Source of the DNA: Thalassotalea sp. LPB0316
Lineage (GTDB): Bacteria > Pseudomonadota > Gammaproteobacteria > Enterobacterales > Alteromonadaceae
Assembly (NCBI RefSeq): GCF_014898095.1
Contig: NZ_CP062946.1
Location: forward strand, 744,001 to 808,000
Reading direction: 5' to 3'
Length of the DNA stretch: 64,000 nucleotides
A model generated the notes under the pieces. It was not told where the DNA came from. It did not search any database and worked only from the letters and a program-made list of their open reading frames with translations. The translations under genes and the position numbers were made by a program. Shown piece by piece: positions 17,813-30,592 of the stretch. Within the stretch, counting starts at the first letter, position 1; each line of letters starts with the position of its first letter.

Positions 17813-17830
17813 GTTCAGCTTACGTTCAGT
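17813..17830 (+). promoter_or_regulatory. Tandem GTTCAG operator 3 (DUF3300 gene)
   Basis: GTTCAGC-TTAC-GTTCAGT, 11-base period, differing from operator 2 only in the last base. It lies 47 bases before the DUF3300 ATG. Candidate -10 elements (TAATAC or TACTAT, 17846-17854) follow. It lies immediately after the IS remnant. Confidence 0.65.
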
Positions 17831-17876
17831 TTCACCTAAGTAAAGTAATACTATCTTTTGATAAAAGGATAGAACC

Positions 17877-19235
17877 ATGAAAAAGCTGATCCCTTTGTTA
17901 GTTGCCTCCATAATGGCAATATCACTAGTTTTTACGATCCCGTCATACGCATCAAATATCGACGAGCAAACTAAAACTGAAGTACCAACAAAACCGCTAG
18001 AACAAGGTGAAATTGCTCAAGTATTAGCGCCAATAGCCTTATATCCAGACAGTTTACTCACTCACATCTTAATTGCCTCTACGTACCCGATAGAGGTGAT
18101 TGAAGCACAGCGCTGGGCAGAAAAAAATCCCGATATCAACCATGACGAAATTGAGCAACAAGTGGCCACTTTTAATTGGGATCCTAGTGTTGTTGCCTTA
18201 ATTGCATTTCCAACTATTTTGGAAAAAATGAGCACACAGTTGAGCTGGACCCAACAACTGGGCGATGCTTTCTTACAAGATGAAGAGCAGGTTTTAGCGA
18301 CTATCCAAACATTGCGAGCGCAAGCTCAACAAGCGGGTAATCTCGATAAGATGGAGAATGTAAAAGTCATCAAGGAAAAAGAAACCATTATTATTGAGCC
18401 TGCCGAAAAAGAAGTGGTTTATGTACCCTATTACGATACCAGAGTCGTTTATGGTGGATGGCACTGGACACACTATCCACCGGTTTATTGGCACTATCCA
18501 CCACATTACGCGGTTTATCACCACCACAGTCCTTTTTACTGGCATAGCGGTGTTCACATTAGCTTTAATTTCTTTTTTAGTAGTTTTCATTGGCACAATC
18601 ATCATGTGGTTATCTCGCATCACCATCACAGACCACCACACCATAGACCGCACCCCGGTTATAAAAGAAGCGTGTCTCACGGTGGTTATGCCAATGCTAC
18701 ACGCTGGCAGCACAACCCAACGCATCGCCGCGGTGTAGCGTATCAAAGCACAACACTATCGCGTAAATACCACAGTTCAAGACCAAGCAGGGACTACAGT
18801 AAAACAGTGCGGATACAAGAAAAACAGTTCACCAACCGAAACGCTGCTACCACTACAACAACAGCGGTCACACGTCATCAAAAGCTCAATCAAAAAATGA
18901 CGAAAACGACTCATGTGACTAACGAAGCACGTAACAAGCGGCCACAACACAGTACCAAGCCAGCGAATAGGCATAGCGTTAAATCAGAGAAAGAACGCGT
19001 CAGTCCGAGTAAACCGCAGCAAAAAGCAACACATGAAAGAGAGCAGTATGTAAAGCAACCTAAAAGCAGTAATAACGACTATCACAAAAATAAAAGTAAC
19101 AAGCAACCGGCCAAAAGCGCGCCGCGTAAAAGTGGTAATAACTACAGTGCCCAACAACACAAGCGTTATGCTTCGGCAAACGCTAGTAAACACGCACCAA
19201 GCTCAAAAGGGGGGAGCCGCCGTCACCATCAATAA
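17877..19235 (+). CDS. DUF3300 domain exported protein, His-rich
   Basis: 452 residues with a signal peptide (about 1-25). DUF3300 occupies about 40-155 (LAPIALYPDSLLTHILIA, AQRWAEKNP, FNWDPSVVALIAFP). A His/Tyr/Trp-rich middle (about 180-285) and a basic Ser/Lys/Gln-rich low-complexity tail follow. The His clusters could bind metal; the function of DUF3300 proteins is unknown. A tandem GTTCAG operator upstream suggests control by the nearby PhoPQ-like pair. GGATAG lies before the ATG. Monocistronic, ending before a hairpin. Confidence 0.82.
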   Translation: MKKLIPLLVASIMAISLVFTIPSYASNIDEQTKTEVPTKPLEQGEIAQVLAPIALYPDSLLTHILIASTYPIEVIEAQRWAEKNPDINHDEIEQQVATFNWDPSVVALIAFPTILEKMSTQLSWTQQLGDAFLQDEEQVLATIQTLRAQAQQAGNLDKMENVKVIKEKETIIIEPAEKEVVYVPYYDTRVVYGGWHWTHYPPVYWHYPPHYAVYHHHSPFYWHSGVHISFNFFFSSFHWHNHHVVISHHHHRPPHHRPHPGYKRSVSHGGYANATRWQHNPTHRRGVAYQSTTLSRKYHSSRPSRDYSKTVRIQEKQFTNRNAATTTTTAVTRHQKLNQKMTKTTHVTNEARNKRPQHSTKPANRHSVKSEKERVSPSKPQQKATHEREQYVKQPKSSNNDYHKNKSNKQPAKSAPRKSGNNYSAQQHKRYASANASKHAPSSKGGSRRHHQ

Positions 19236-19249
19236 AACTATCGACTAAA

Positions 19250-19275
19250 AAAGCGGTATTGGTGGCGGCCGCTTT
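19250..19275 (+). terminator. Probable terminator of the DUF3300 gene
   Basis: AAAGCGG (19250-19256) pairs with CCGCTTT (19269-19275); the T-run is short. Moderate candidate only. Confidence 0.5.
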
Positions 19276-19354
19276 CATTTAACGATAGAAATTTGGATTA
19301 GGCTTAATCTTAATTATATAGCTGTTAGCCGGGATACTATTTTACGTGTGTAAT

Positions 19355-19381
19355 AAAAAAGGCAACCAACAGGTTGCCTTT
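19355..19381 (-). terminator. Terminator of glmS, bidirectional-looking
   Basis: GGCAACC (19361-19367) and GGTTGCC (19372-19378) form a perfect stem with a 4-base loop, flanked by A-run and T-run on the two sides. It ends the glmS unit on the minus strand and may also stop readthrough from the DUF3300 side. Confidence 0.85.
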
Positions 19382-19412
19382 AAAGAACTTAAGTGTTTTA
19401 AAAATCAATAAC

Positions 19413-21245
19413 TTACTCAACAGTAACTGATTTTGCTAAGTTGCGAGGTTGGTCAACATCAGTGCCTTTAATTATAGCGACATAGTAAGACAACAACTGT
19501 AACGGTAGCGTGTACACAATTGGCGCAATTAAATCGTCACAGTGAGGAACGTTTATTACTTTCATGGTTTCATCACTTTCAAATTTTGCGTCATTATCAG
19601 CAAAGACATACATTAAACCACCGCGAGCACGCACTTCTTCAACGTTTGATTTTAACTTCTCAATTAAATCGTTTTTCGGTGCAACAACGATAACCGGCAT
19701 TTCTGCATCAATTAACGCTAGAGGGCCGTGTTTTAATTCACCCGCAGCATAGGCTTCAGCGTGAATGTATGAAATTTCTTTAAGCTTTAACGCACCTTCC
19801 ATCGCAATTGGGTATTGATCACCGCGACCTAAGAATAGCGAGTGATGCTTATCAGCAAAGTCTTCCGCTAAATCTTCAATTGAGTCTGCTAGCGCTAAGA
19901 CTTCTTCTACTTTGTTTGGCAAAGTCACTAATGCACTGGCCATTGCTTTTTGATCGTCAACACTCATACCGTGATGCTTACCAAGTGCTAATGTCATCAT
20001 CATTAAGCCAACCAACTGGGTTGTAAATGCTTTAGTTGAAGCAACACCAATTTCAGCACCGGCTTTGGTCATAAACGCTAAGTCAGACTCACGCACTAAG
20101 CTTGAACCCGGTACGTTACAAATCGTTAAGCTTGAACGGTAACCTAATTCTTTTGCTAAACGAAGTGCTGCCAAGGTATCTGCGGTTTCACCTGATTGTG
20201 AAATAGTGACGATCATGGCATTTTTTGGCACATGTGATTTGCGGTATCTAAACTCACTCGCTATTTCGATATTACACGATACGCCTGCGTGTGCTTCTAA
20301 CCAGTAACGTGCAACCATACCTGAGTGATATGATGTACCACAGGCAATAATTTGAACGTGTTCGATCTCTTTGAAAATTTCATCAGCGCCAGTACCGAAT
20401 GTTTGCGTATCTAATAAACCATTATCGAAACGATTTTCTAGCGTGTTGCGAATAGCCGTTGGTTGCTCGTAGATTTCTTTAAGCATGTAGTGACGGTATT
20501 CACCTTTGTCACCCGCATCGTGGCTAACTTCTGATTCTTTAGCTTCACGAACTACCGGCTGACCTTCACTATCAAAAATATTCACTTCAAAACGAGTAAC
20601 TTCAGCAACATCACCTTCTTCAAGGAAACAGAACTTACGTGTAACAGGTAATAGCGCCATCATGTCTGACGCGATAAAGTTTTCACCTAAACCAAAGCCA
20701 ATAACAAGTGGGCTACCTGAACGAGCAACGACAACGCGATCTTTGTCATTAGTATCCATGATGGTAGTACCGTAAGCTCCTTCTAGTTGCTTAACTGTAC
20801 TTTGAACAGCAGCTAATAATGTATCGTGGCTTTTCAACTCGTGGTGAACTAAGTGTGCAATGACTTCAGTATCCGTCTCTGAGGTAAATACGTAACCTAA
20901 GCCTTGTAATTGCGCGCGAAGTTCTTCGTGGTTTTCAATAATACCATTGTGAACAACGGCGATATTATCTGACGAGATATGTGGGTGTGCATTCGCTTCA
21001 CTTGGTACGCCATGTGTTGCCCAACGCGTATGCGCAATACCAGTACCACCTGATAATGGCGCTTCTGCCAACGCATCAGCCAATTCCTGTACTTTACCCA
21101 AACGACGAGCTCGGTTTAATTGGTTGTTTGAATCGATAATTGCAACGCCAGCACTATCGTAACCACGATATTCTAATCGTTTTAAACCTTCTACTAAGAT
21201 ATCAGCTACATCACGCTGTGCTACTGCACCAACAATGCCACACAT
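19413..21245 (-). CDS. glmS: Glutamine--fructose-6-phosphate aminotransferase (isomerizing)
   Basis: 610 residues, the normal length. It converts fructose-6-phosphate and glutamine to glucosamine-6-phosphate, the first committed step to UDP-GlcNAc. The N-terminal glutaminase has Cys2 (after Met1, CGIVGAV), with the ATHG loop; two SIS domains follow (about 290-430 and 460-600), ending in the conserved C-terminus LAKSVTVE. It lies 21 bases downstream of the DeoR-type regulator, on the same strand, so it is likely co-transcribed from the promoter at about 22070-22097. No glmS ribozyme is expected or seen. Confidence 0.97.
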   Translation of the reverse strand: MCGIVGAVAQRDVADILVEGLKRLEYRGYDSAGVAIIDSNNQLNRARRLGKVQELADALAEAPLSGGTGIAHTRWATHGVPSEANAHPHISSDNIAVVHNGIIENHEELRAQLQGLGYVFTSETDTEVIAHLVHHELKSHDTLLAAVQSTVKQLEGAYGTTIMDTNDKDRVVVARSGSPLVIGFGLGENFIASDMMALLPVTRKFCFLEEGDVAEVTRFEVNIFDSEGQPVVREAKESEVSHDAGDKGEYRHYMLKEIYEQPTAIRNTLENRFDNGLLDTQTFGTGADEIFKEIEHVQIIACGTSYHSGMVARYWLEAHAGVSCNIEIASEFRYRKSHVPKNAMIVTISQSGETADTLAALRLAKELGYRSSLTICNVPGSSLVRESDLAFMTKAGAEIGVASTKAFTTQLVGLMMMTLALGKHHGMSVDDQKAMASALVTLPNKVEEVLALADSIEDLAEDFADKHHSLFLGRGDQYPIAMEGALKLKEISYIHAEAYAAGELKHGPLALIDAEMPVIVVAPKNDLIEKLKSNVEEVRARGGLMYVFADNDAKFESDETMKVINVPHCDDLIAPIVYTLPLQLLSYYVAIIKGTDVDQPRNLAKSVTVE

Positions 21246-21266
21246 ACTATCATCCTTATTTACTTT

Positions 21267-22037
21267 TTATTGTTTGAGCGGAGCAATAACTACGTTAACA
21301 CCGCGCTCGATTAATTGTTTTTTTACCGACTGAGCTAATAGCTCATCGGTGATCAATGTATCTACCTGTTGCCAAGTTAACTCTAAATTGGGGATTTTTC
21401 GACCAATTTTTTCTGATTCAACAACAACTATGACTTCTCTTGCAACATCAGCCATCACTCTGCTTAGACCAATAAGTTCATTAAACGTAGTGGTACCGCG
21501 CTCAACATCTATACCATCAGCACCGATAAATAACTGATCAAAATCATAGGAGCGTAAAACTTGCTCTGCTATTTGCCCTTGAAACGACTCAGACGTTGGA
21601 TCCCAAGTACCGCCGGTCATCAAAATTGTTGGCTCATTCTCTAATTCATGTAGCCTGCTCGCTATTTTCATCGAATTAGTCATTACCACTAAGCCGCGTT
21701 TATCAGTTAAATGTTCAATGATGGTTGATGTTGTTCGACCACTATCAATAACGATACGATAATGATCTTTTATTAAACTTGCCGCTTTTTTTGCGATAGC
21801 TAGCTTTCGAACCGAAACTTTAGACTCTTTAGCTTCGGTTATTTCTTGTGGCAGCGGCACCGCGCCACCGTAACGACGTAATAGTAAACCACTTTTTTCT
21901 AGCGCAGCTAGATCTTTTCTGATCGTAACTTCTGAAATATCAAAACGCTTAGCTAATGCCTCTACACTGACCTCACCGACAGAGTTAACCTCAGTAATAA
22001 TAATATGACGGCGCTGTTGTGTGTTTCGTTTTGACAT
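21267..22037 (-). CDS. DeoR family transcriptional regulator
   Basis: 256 residues. N-terminal winged helix-turn-helix (about 10-55, VEALAKRFDISEVTIRKDL, then LLRRYGGAV) typical of DeoR repressors; the C-terminal part (about 80-250) is the phosphosugar-sensing DeoRC domain (VIDSGRTTSTIIEHL). It precedes glmS by 21 bases and therefore probably controls the amino-sugar step, sensing a sugar phosphate. Its operator is likely the AAGTTTC-N5-GAAACTT palindrome in its own promoter. Confidence 0.9.
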   Translation of the reverse strand: MSKRNTQQRRHIIITEVNSVGEVSVEALAKRFDISEVTIRKDLAALEKSGLLLRRYGGAVPLPQEITEAKESKVSVRKLAIAKKAASLIKDHYRIVIDSGRTTSTIIEHLTDKRGLVVMTNSMKIASRLHELENEPTILMTGGTWDPTSESFQGQIAEQVLRSYDFDQLFIGADGIDVERGTTTFNELIGLSRVMADVAREVIVVVESEKIGRKIPNLELTWQQVDTLITDELLAQSVKKQLIERGVNVVIAPLKQ

Positions 22038-22050
22038 ATTTTCTTTCGTT

Positions 22051-22069
22051 AAGTTTCATAACGAAACTT
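22051..22069. promoter_or_regulatory. DeoR-type operator palindrome
   Basis: AAGTTTC (22051-22057), spacer ATAAC, GAAACTT (22063-22069): a perfect inverted repeat. It lies directly after the -10 box of the regulator's promoter, in the position expected for a repressor that blocks its own and glmS transcription. Confidence 0.65.
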
Positions 22070-22097
22070 ATTATAGTGATAAATATAAATCGGTCAA
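22070..22097 (-). promoter_or_regulatory. Sigma-70 promoter of the DeoR regulator-glmS operon
   Basis: On the minus strand -35 TTGACC (plus 22092-22097) and -10 TATAAT (plus 22070-22075) are 16 bases apart. The regulator ATG is about 33 bases downstream of the -10. Confidence 0.75.
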
Positions 22098-22159
22098 CTT
22101 TTACCCCGTTTTATCATGCAATCAGTTAAACTGATAAAAATTACTGCTGATGTTTTGGT

Positions 22160-23326
22160 ATGAAATTACGTTTTTTATTCATTGCTTTGATTGCCCTAAC
22201 GGCTTGTAAATCGACCCCTAACCTCTCATCAATCAAAAGTGCCCAAGAGTTAATAAAACAAATAGAAGCCGATGACAAAAATGTGATTGCAATCGCTGAT
22301 AAAGCAATTAAAACCAAAGCATTAGCTGAGCAAGACTTGCAAGATATCTCACGACTTATCGATGAACTTAGGCAACATATTGAACAAGTTTGGGGTAAGA
22401 AAAATACTGAGTTGCCCAGCAACAAGCGCTATGTTAAATACACTAATGATTACAAAGCTCGAGCTATTGTTGACTTTGCCAAAGGCCAAGTAACCGTTGA
22501 AACGCTGCTTAGTAATAACAAACAACAAGCATTAGACAATTTGTATCAAGCCATTGTGATTACGCTGCTTACACCTGAAGATCCGCGAGAAAATGATATT
22601 TTCAGCAGTAAAAAGCCTACCTTAAATGGCACACCATTTCTTTATGGTCAGGTACTGGATCAGGAAAATAAGCCAATTCAATATCAATGGCGAGCAGGGC
22701 GGTTTGCCACGCATTTAGTCAATACAGCACTTAAACAAATGCGCATAGATTCTCATGAACTATTACAAGTAAAATTTGATTTAATTGAGGCTCACCAACA
22801 CTTACGCCAGCAAAAGTACAGCCAACATGTGCTCGCAGCGGCAAAGCGCTACCAAATTAAGCCAGAGCTGATTTACGGCATTATTGAAACAGAAAGTAGT
22901 TTTAACCCATATGCCGTCAGCCATGCCAACGCTTATGGTTTGATGCAAGTGGTGCCCAATACTGCTGGCGCTGATGTCTACCAAAAAGTAAAAAACACAA
23001 CCGGTAAACCGACAAAACAGCAGTTATTTAATCCTGCATTTAATATCGATATTGGCACGGCTTATTTGCATTTATTACAAAACAATTATTTAAATGGTGT
23101 CAATAATAGCACTAGTCAGCACTATGCGATGATATCAGCCTATAACGGCGGTACGGGGAATGTCCTTAAAAGCTTTCATCGGGATCGAAAAACCGCTGTT
23201 AAAGTGATCAACGCGCAACAACCAAAAAACGTGTATTACGTTCTGACTAAAAAGCACCCCAGAGCTGAATCTAGGCGATATCTAGAGAAAGTTACCAAAG
23301 CAGAGAAGGGATATACAGATAAGTAA
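22160..23326 (+). CDS. mltC: Membrane-bound lytic murein transglycosylase C
   Basis: 388 residues, lipoprotein: signal peptide with lipobox LTAC, Cys16. Transglycosylase domain at about 225-380 with the catalytic Glu in ETESSFNPYA, and the MltC-type SAYNGG, VYYVLTKKHP and SRRYL motifs; the N-terminal half (about 30-215) is the MltC-specific domain. It cleaves the MurNAc-GlcNAc bond to give 1,6-anhydroMurNAc at the outer membrane inner face. Divergent from the DeoR-glmS unit and convergent with glmU. Confidence 0.93.
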   Translation: MKLRFLFIALIALTACKSTPNLSSIKSAQELIKQIEADDKNVIAIADKAIKTKALAEQDLQDISRLIDELRQHIEQVWGKKNTELPSNKRYVKYTNDYKARAIVDFAKGQVTVETLLSNNKQQALDNLYQAIVITLLTPEDPRENDIFSSKKPTLNGTPFLYGQVLDQENKPIQYQWRAGRFATHLVNTALKQMRIDSHELLQVKFDLIEAHQHLRQQKYSQHVLAAAKRYQIKPELIYGIIETESSFNPYAVSHANAYGLMQVVPNTAGADVYQKVKNTTGKPTKQQLFNPAFNIDIGTAYLHLLQNNYLNGVNNSTSQHYAMISAYNGGTGNVLKSFHRDRKTAVKVINAQQPKNVYYVLTKKHPRAESRRYLEKVTKAEKGYTDK

Positions 23327-23334
23327 ACCTAAAA

Positions 23335-23362
23335 GGGGTCAGCGTCATTTGACTCTAACCCC
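23335..23362. repeat. REP-like palindrome, copy 1
   Basis: GGGGTCAGCGTC, loop ATTT, GACTCTAACCCC: an imperfect hairpin with two mismatches, between mltC and the 3' end of glmU. Near-copy of the repeat at 24817-24844; resembles the GGGGTCAGAGTC/ACTCTGACCCC palindromes spread in many gammaproteobacterial genomes. May also terminate both genes. Confidence 0.6.
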
Positions 23363-23369
23363 CAACCTA

Positions 23370-24740
23370 TTATTTCTTAGTTGGTCTTGGCCAATCAGCG
23401 ATGTTGCGCTGTTTTCCACGTGCAACCGCAAGCGCTTTGTACTCAACTTCTTTGACGATAACAGAGCCTGCGCCTGTTGTCGCATAATCACCAATGGTAA
23501 CCGGTGCGACTAATGAGGCATTTGAACCGATAAAGGCGTGTTCACCGATAATAGTTTTTGATTTGTTTACGCCATCGTAGTTACAAGTAATAGTACCCGC
23601 ACCAATATTCGCCTTAGCACCAACTTCTGCGTCTCCTAAGTAGGTTAAATGGCCTGCTTTTGCACCTTCGCCCAATACTGACTTTTTCATTTCTACAAAA
23701 TTACCAATATGAGCATCACGTTTTAACTCTGAACCAGGGCGAATACGAGCAAATGGACCAGCAGAGGCTATTTCACCAATGATGGCATCTTCGATCATGG
23801 TATTAGGTTTAATCTCAGCGCCTGCGCCAATCTTACAGTTTTTCAAAATACAGTTAGCGCCAATAGTGACATTATCAGCAATGTCAACTTTGCCTTCGAA
23901 AATACAGTTAATATCAATTACTACCTCTTGACCAACGGTAACGTCACCGCGAATATCAATGCGGTTAGGATCACGTAGGCTAGCACCTGCAATCATTAAC
24001 TCTTCAGCTTGGCGTAACTGATAAGCGCGCTCTAATTGAGCAAGTTGAACACGGTTGTTCGCGCCTTCTACTTCAATTTCACTGTCTGGATGAGCTGTTG
24101 CAATGACCTTACCTTCGTTGTGACAAGCAGCAATGATATCCGTTAAGTAGTACTCTCCTTGAGCATTATCATTAGATAAGTTACTTAACCAGCGTTTTAA
24201 ATCGCCACCGTTCGCTAACAAAATACCGGTATTACATTCATTAATCGCTAATTGCTCTGGTGATGCATCTTTTTGCTCTACAATACCGATGACCGTGTTA
24301 TTGTTTCTAATAATACGACCGTACCCAGTAGGGTTTGCTAACTTAACCGTAAGTAACGCCATACCGCTCTCTGGTTTAGCAGCAATGAGTTTTTCAAGGG
24401 TTGATACTTTAGTTAGCGGCACATCACCATAAAGCACCAAAACGTCTTCATCATCCTTTAAGTACGGAGAAGCCATATCTACAGCATGACCGGTACCCAA
24501 TTGTTCGGCTTGCTCGACAAAGGTTAAATCATCAGCTGTTTCGTCTTTTGTAAGCGTTGCTTTTAAAACATCACCACCAAAACCATAAACAAGATAAATA
24601 TTTTCGGCATTGACTTGGCGAGCCGCGTCAATCACATGACCAACCATAGGCTTGTGAGCAACAGGATGTAAAACTTTAGGTAAGCTTGAACGCATGCGCG
24701 TGCCTTTGCCGGCCGCTAAAATAACAACAGATAAACTCAT
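23370..24740 (-). CDS. glmU: Bifunctional GlmU (GlcN-1-P acetyltransferase / GlcNAc-1-P uridylyltransferase)
   Basis: 456 residues, as expected. The N-terminal uridylyltransferase (about 1-230) carries [11 protein letters not shown]; the C-terminal left-handed beta-helix hexapeptide repeats (about 250-440) carry the acetyltransferase. Makes UDP-GlcNAc for peptidoglycan and LPS. It is downstream of the atp operon on the same strand, but a terminator and a REP-like palindrome separate them. Its 3' end faces mltC. Confidence 0.97.
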   Translation of the reverse strand: MSLSVVILAAGKGTRMRSSLPKVLHPVAHKPMVGHVIDAARQVNAENIYLVYGFGGDVLKATLTKDETADDLTFVEQAEQLGTGHAVDMASPYLKDDEDVLVLYGDVPLTKVSTLEKLIAAKPESGMALLTVKLANPTGYGRIIRNNNTVIGIVEQKDASPEQLAINECNTGILLANGGDLKRWLSNLSNDNAQGEYYLTDIIAACHNEGKVIATAHPDSEIEVEGANNRVQLAQLERAYQLRQAEELMIAGASLRDPNRIDIRGDVTVGQEVVIDINCIFEGKVDIADNVTIGANCILKNCKIGAGAEIKPNTMIEDAIIGEIASAGPFARIRPGSELKRDAHIGNFVEMKKSVLGEGAKAGHLTYLGDAEVGAKANIGAGTITCNYDGVNKSKTIIGEHAFIGSNASLVAPVTIGDYATTGAGSVIVKEVEYKALAVARGKQRNIADWPRPTKK

Positions 24741-24816
24741 TACTATTCCATTAATTTAATTCATTCACGCTATTGTATCGGCAAGTAATGGCAATTGAAA
24801 TAAGTAAAAAAGTGGG

Positions 24817-24844
24817 GGGGTCAGAGTTAAATGACTCTGACCCC
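24817..24844. repeat. REP-like palindrome, copy 2
   Basis: GGGGTCAGAGT (24817-24827), loop TAAATG, ACTCTGACCCC (24834-24844): perfect 11-base stem. It sits between atpC and glmU, so glmU is bracketed by two copies of this repeat. Confidence 0.65.
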
Positions 24845-24857
24845 AAATTTTAGGCAT

Positions 24858-24893
24858 AAAAAACGAGCCTGCACAATGTGGAGACTCGTTTTT
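24858..24893 (-). terminator. Terminator of the atp operon
   Basis: AAAAACGAG (24859-24867) pairs with CTCGTTTTT (24885-24893). On the minus strand the stem is followed by a T-run. Position after atpC fits operon termination. Confidence 0.8.
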
Positions 24894-24924
24894 GATTCAC
24901 TAAAACTAGTGTTTGATATAGCTT

Positions 24925-25347
24925 TTAGATTTTCTTTTTAGCCGCTTGAATTGCACGTAATTGCGCAACTGCGCGCGCTAATTCAGAAGCTGCTTCTGCG
25001 TAATCAACATCGCCACCTTGATCATTCAAGTGCTCTTCAGCACGGCGTTTAGCTGCTTGCGCTTCTTGTTCATCTAAGTCTGCAACACGTGTTGCTACAT
25101 CAGCTAACACAGTTACATTGTTTGGTTGAACTTCTAACATGCCACCAGATAAGTAAAGAACTTCCTCTTCACCACCTTTTTTGACAATGCGAGCCATACC
25201 AGGTTTTAGTGAGGTCAGCAAAGGTGCGTGGCCAGGCATAACACCTAACTCACCTTCGCTACCAGTGATCTGTAATGATTCAATGCTACCAGAGAATAAC
25301 GCTTCTTCAGCACTTACTACATTCAGATTTACAGTCATTGCTGCCAT
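24925..25347 (-). CDS. atpC: F1F0 ATP synthase subunit epsilon
   Basis: 140 residues. N-terminal beta-sandwich (about 5-85, with [20 protein letters not shown]) and C-terminal helical hairpin (about 90-138). The epsilon subunit of F1 couples rotation and regulates ATP hydrolysis. Last gene of the nine-gene atp operon, 31 bases after atpD. Confidence 0.97.
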   Translation of the reverse strand: MAAMTVNLNVVSAEEALFSGSIESLQITGSEGELGVMPGHAPLLTSLKPGMARIVKKGGEEEVLYLSGGMLEVQPNNVTVLADVATRVADLDEQEAQAAKRRAEEHLNDQGGDVDYAEAASELARAVAQLRAIQAAKKKI

Positions 25348-25378
25348 TGTGACCTCCTAATTGCTCCGAAAAGCTAAA

Positions 25379-27668
<2,290 letters not shown>

Positions 27669-27696
27669 GACTATTCTCTCCGAAAAGGTTAACTAA

Positions 27697-29238
27697 TTAC
27701 CAAGTTTGCGTAGCTTTGAACGTGTCAATAGCTTTTGCTAAACCGGCTTCGATATCAGCGTTGTAATCACCCTTTTCGTTGATAGTAGCCATCAACTCAG
27801 CTTGCTCATTATTTACGTATGATAATAACGCAGCTTCGAAATCTACTACTTTGTCGATAGCAACATCGTTTAAGTAGCCTTTTTCAGCAGCAAATAATGA
27901 AACAGCTGTTTCCGCAACAGATAACGGACTGAATTGCTTTTGCTTCATCAATTCAGTTACGCGTTGACCGTGCTCTAACTGTGCACGTGTTGCGTCATCT
28001 AGGTCAGATGCGAATTGAGCGAAAGCCGCTAATTCAGCGTACTGAGCTAATGCTAAACGGATACCACCACCAAGTTTCTTGATGATTTTCGTTTGTGCAG
28101 CACCACCAACACGAGATACCGAGATACCTGCGTTAACCGCTGGACGAATACCTGAGTTGAATAAATCAGACTCTAGGAAGATTTGACCATCGGTAATTGA
28201 AATTACGTTAGTTGGTACGAATGCAGAAACGTCACCCGCTTGTGTTTCGATAATTGGTAACGCAGTTAATGAACCAGTTTGGCCTTTAACTTCACCGTTA
28301 GTGAAACGCTCTACGTAGTCTTCGTTTACACGAGCAGCACGCTCTAGTAGACGTGAGTGAAGGTAGAAAACGTCACCTGGGTATGCTTCACGACCTGGTG
28401 GACGACGTAAAAGTAATGAGATTTGACGGTAAGCAACAGCTTGCTTAGATAAATCATCATATACGATTAACGCATCTTCACCGCGATCACGGAAGTATTC
28501 ACCCATTGTACAACCAGAGTATGGTGCTAAGTATTGAAGTGCAGCAGCTTCTGATGCAGACGCAACAACAACGATAGTGTTTTCTAATGCGCCGTGCTCT
28601 TCTAAGCTACGTACTACGTTAGCAACAGTTGATGCTTTTTGACCAACAGCTACGTAGATTGACTTAATACCAGTGTTTTTCTGGTTAATGATTGCATCTA
28701 ATGCGATCGCAGATTTACCAACCTGACGGTCACCGATGATAAGCTCACGCTGACCACGACCGATTGGAATCATTGAATCGATTGATTTGATACCAGTTTG
28801 TACTGGCTCATCAACAGACTTACGATCGATAACACCTGGTGCAACAACTTCAACAGGAGCAAAGCCATCATTTTCGATTGGGCCTTTACCGTCGATTGGC
28901 TCACCAAGGGTGTTGACTACGCGGCCTAATAAGCCACGACCTACTGGTACTTCTAAAATACGGCCAGTACCTTTTACTTTTACGCCTTCGGCAAGGTCGG
29001 CGTAAGGACCCATAACTACCGCACCTACCGAATCACGGTCAAGGTTTAACGCGATAGCGTAACGGTTGCCTGGAAGTTCGATCATCTCACCTTGCATTAC
29101 ATCAGCAAGACCGTGGATGCGAATGATACCGTCTGTTACAGAAACGATAGTACCTTCATTTCGAGCTTCACTAACTACGTCAAACTGTTCAATACGTTTT
29201 TTGATCAGTTCAGCGATTTCAGTGGAATTCAGTTGCAT
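27697..29238 (-). CDS. atpA: F1F0 ATP synthase subunit alpha
   Basis: 513 residues, normal length. P-loop GDRQVGKSA at about 169-177; the regulatory alpha subunit of F1 binds non-catalytic nucleotides and bears the catalytic arginine finger (ISVSRVGG region). 14 bases after atpH. Confidence 0.97.
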   Translation of the reverse strand: MQLNSTEIAELIKKRIEQFDVVSEARNEGTIVSVTDGIIRIHGLADVMQGEMIELPGNRYAIALNLDRDSVGAVVMGPYADLAEGVKVKGTGRILEVPVGRGLLGRVVNTLGEPIDGKGPIENDGFAPVEVVAPGVIDRKSVDEPVQTGIKSIDSMIPIGRGQRELIIGDRQVGKSAIALDAIINQKNTGIKSIYVAVGQKASTVANVVRSLEEHGALENTIVVVASASEAAALQYLAPYSGCTMGEYFRDRGEDALIVYDDLSKQAVAYRQISLLLRRPPGREAYPGDVFYLHSRLLERAARVNEDYVERFTNGEVKGQTGSLTALPIIETQAGDVSAFVPTNVISITDGQIFLESDLFNSGIRPAVNAGISVSRVGGAAQTKIIKKLGGGIRLALAQYAELAAFAQFASDLDDATRAQLEHGQRVTELMKQKQFSPLSVAETAVSLFAAEKGYLNDVAIDKVVDFEAALLSYVNNEQAELMATINEKGDYNADIEAGLAKAIDTFKATQTW

Positions 29239-29252
29239 GCTCTGTTCCCCAG

Positions 29253-29786
29253 TTAAGATTGTATCGTTGATGCTAAGCGGTTCAATTTACCTCTAACTGA
29301 ACCATCGATTACCATGTCACCAGCCTTGATTACAAGACCAGAAACAACGCTAGTGTCAACCACACAATTGAGCTTTACTTTACGAGCCAAACGCTTTTCA
29401 AGCGCGGCGCTTAATGTAGTTTGTTGTTCTGCTGTTAATTCAACAGCAGAGGTTACATCCACAGTGACTTCTTTCTCATATTCAGCTTTTAATTCACTAA
29501 ATTGAGCAACCACTTGTGGTAGCACCAACAGACGTTCGTTTTCGGCCAAAACTTTAACAAAGTTTTGCCCTTGGCTGTTTAGCTGTTCGCCACAAACATT
29601 AATGAACAAAGCTTGTGCTTGTTCAACCGATACGCCACCAGAAAGGTAGCCTTGCATCGTTTCGTTTTGTGATACTTCGGCAGCAAATACCAGCATTTCT
29701 AACCAGTTATCCACTGCATTAGCTTCGACAGCATATTCGAACGCTGCTTTAGCATAAGGACGAGCAACTGTTGTCAATTCAGACAT
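29253..29786 (-). CDS. atpH: F1F0 ATP synthase subunit delta
   Basis: 177 residues, alpha-helical N-terminal domain (about 1-105) and C-terminal beta/alpha part. Stator component linking F1 alpha to the b subunit. Located between atpF and atpA with 14-base gaps on both sides. Confidence 0.96.
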   Translation of the reverse strand: MSELTTVARPYAKAAFEYAVEANAVDNWLEMLVFAAEVSQNETMQGYLSGGVSVEQAQALFINVCGEQLNSQGQNFVKVLAENERLLVLPQVVAQFSELKAEYEKEVTVDVTSAVELTAEQQTTLSAALEKRLARKVKLNCVVDTSVVSGLVIKAGDMVIDGSVRGKLNRLASTIQS

Positions 29787-29800
29787 AGTGCTTTTACCCC

Positions 29801-30271
29801 TTAAAGCTCAGCGACAAGTTTATCTAAGATGTCGCTGTGTTCAGCGGCATCAATTGAACGCTCAAGAATTTTCTCGGCACCGGCTACGGCTAGAACAGCT
29901 ACTTGTTGACGTAACTCTTCTTTCGCGCGATTGCGTTCAGACTCAATTTCTGCATGACCAGAAGCGATGATTTTCTCACGCTCTGCTTGTGCTTTTTCAG
30001 CAGCTTCGTCAATTAATTGTGCTTCACGCTTTTTAGCGGCTTCGATAATCTCAGCTGCTTGCGCTTTTGCTTCTTTTAATTGAGCAGTTGCTTTGCCTTG
30101 AGCTAATTCAAGCTCTTTAGCTGCACGGTCAGAAGCCGCAAGACCATCAGCAATTTTCTTCTGACGCTCTTCTATAGTAGCCATAAGTGGTGGCCACACG
30201 TACTTCATACAGAATAATACAAATACGACAAATGCGATTAATTCACCGATTAAGGTAACGTTAATGTTCAT
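29801..30271 (-). CDS. atpF: F1F0 ATP synthase subunit b
   Basis: 156 residues. One N-terminal membrane helix (about 5-27) then a long charged helix rich in Ala/Glu/Lys (about 35-140), the peripheral stalk dimer. Follows atpE. Confidence 0.96.
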   Translation of the reverse strand: MNINVTLIGELIAFVVFVLFCMKYVWPPLMATIEERQKKIADGLAASDRAAKELELAQGKATAQLKEAKAQAAEIIEAAKKREAQLIDEAAEKAQAEREKIIASGHAEIESERNRAKEELRQQVAVLAVAGAEKILERSIDAAEHSDILDKLVAEL

Positions 30272-30318
30272 TTGTGTACCTCCTATAATTTATTCGCGAA
30301 ATGAAAAACAGCTAATGA

Positions 30319-30549
<231 letters not shown>

Positions 30550-30592
30550 TTATTTTAAAGTAAGTTATAAAGTTAAAAATTAAAAAACTCTT

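Noticed and set aside
18294..18746. A 150-codon minus-strand ORF
   Set aside because: It is the antisense shadow of the His-rich DUF3300 region, where low-complexity codons keep other frames open.
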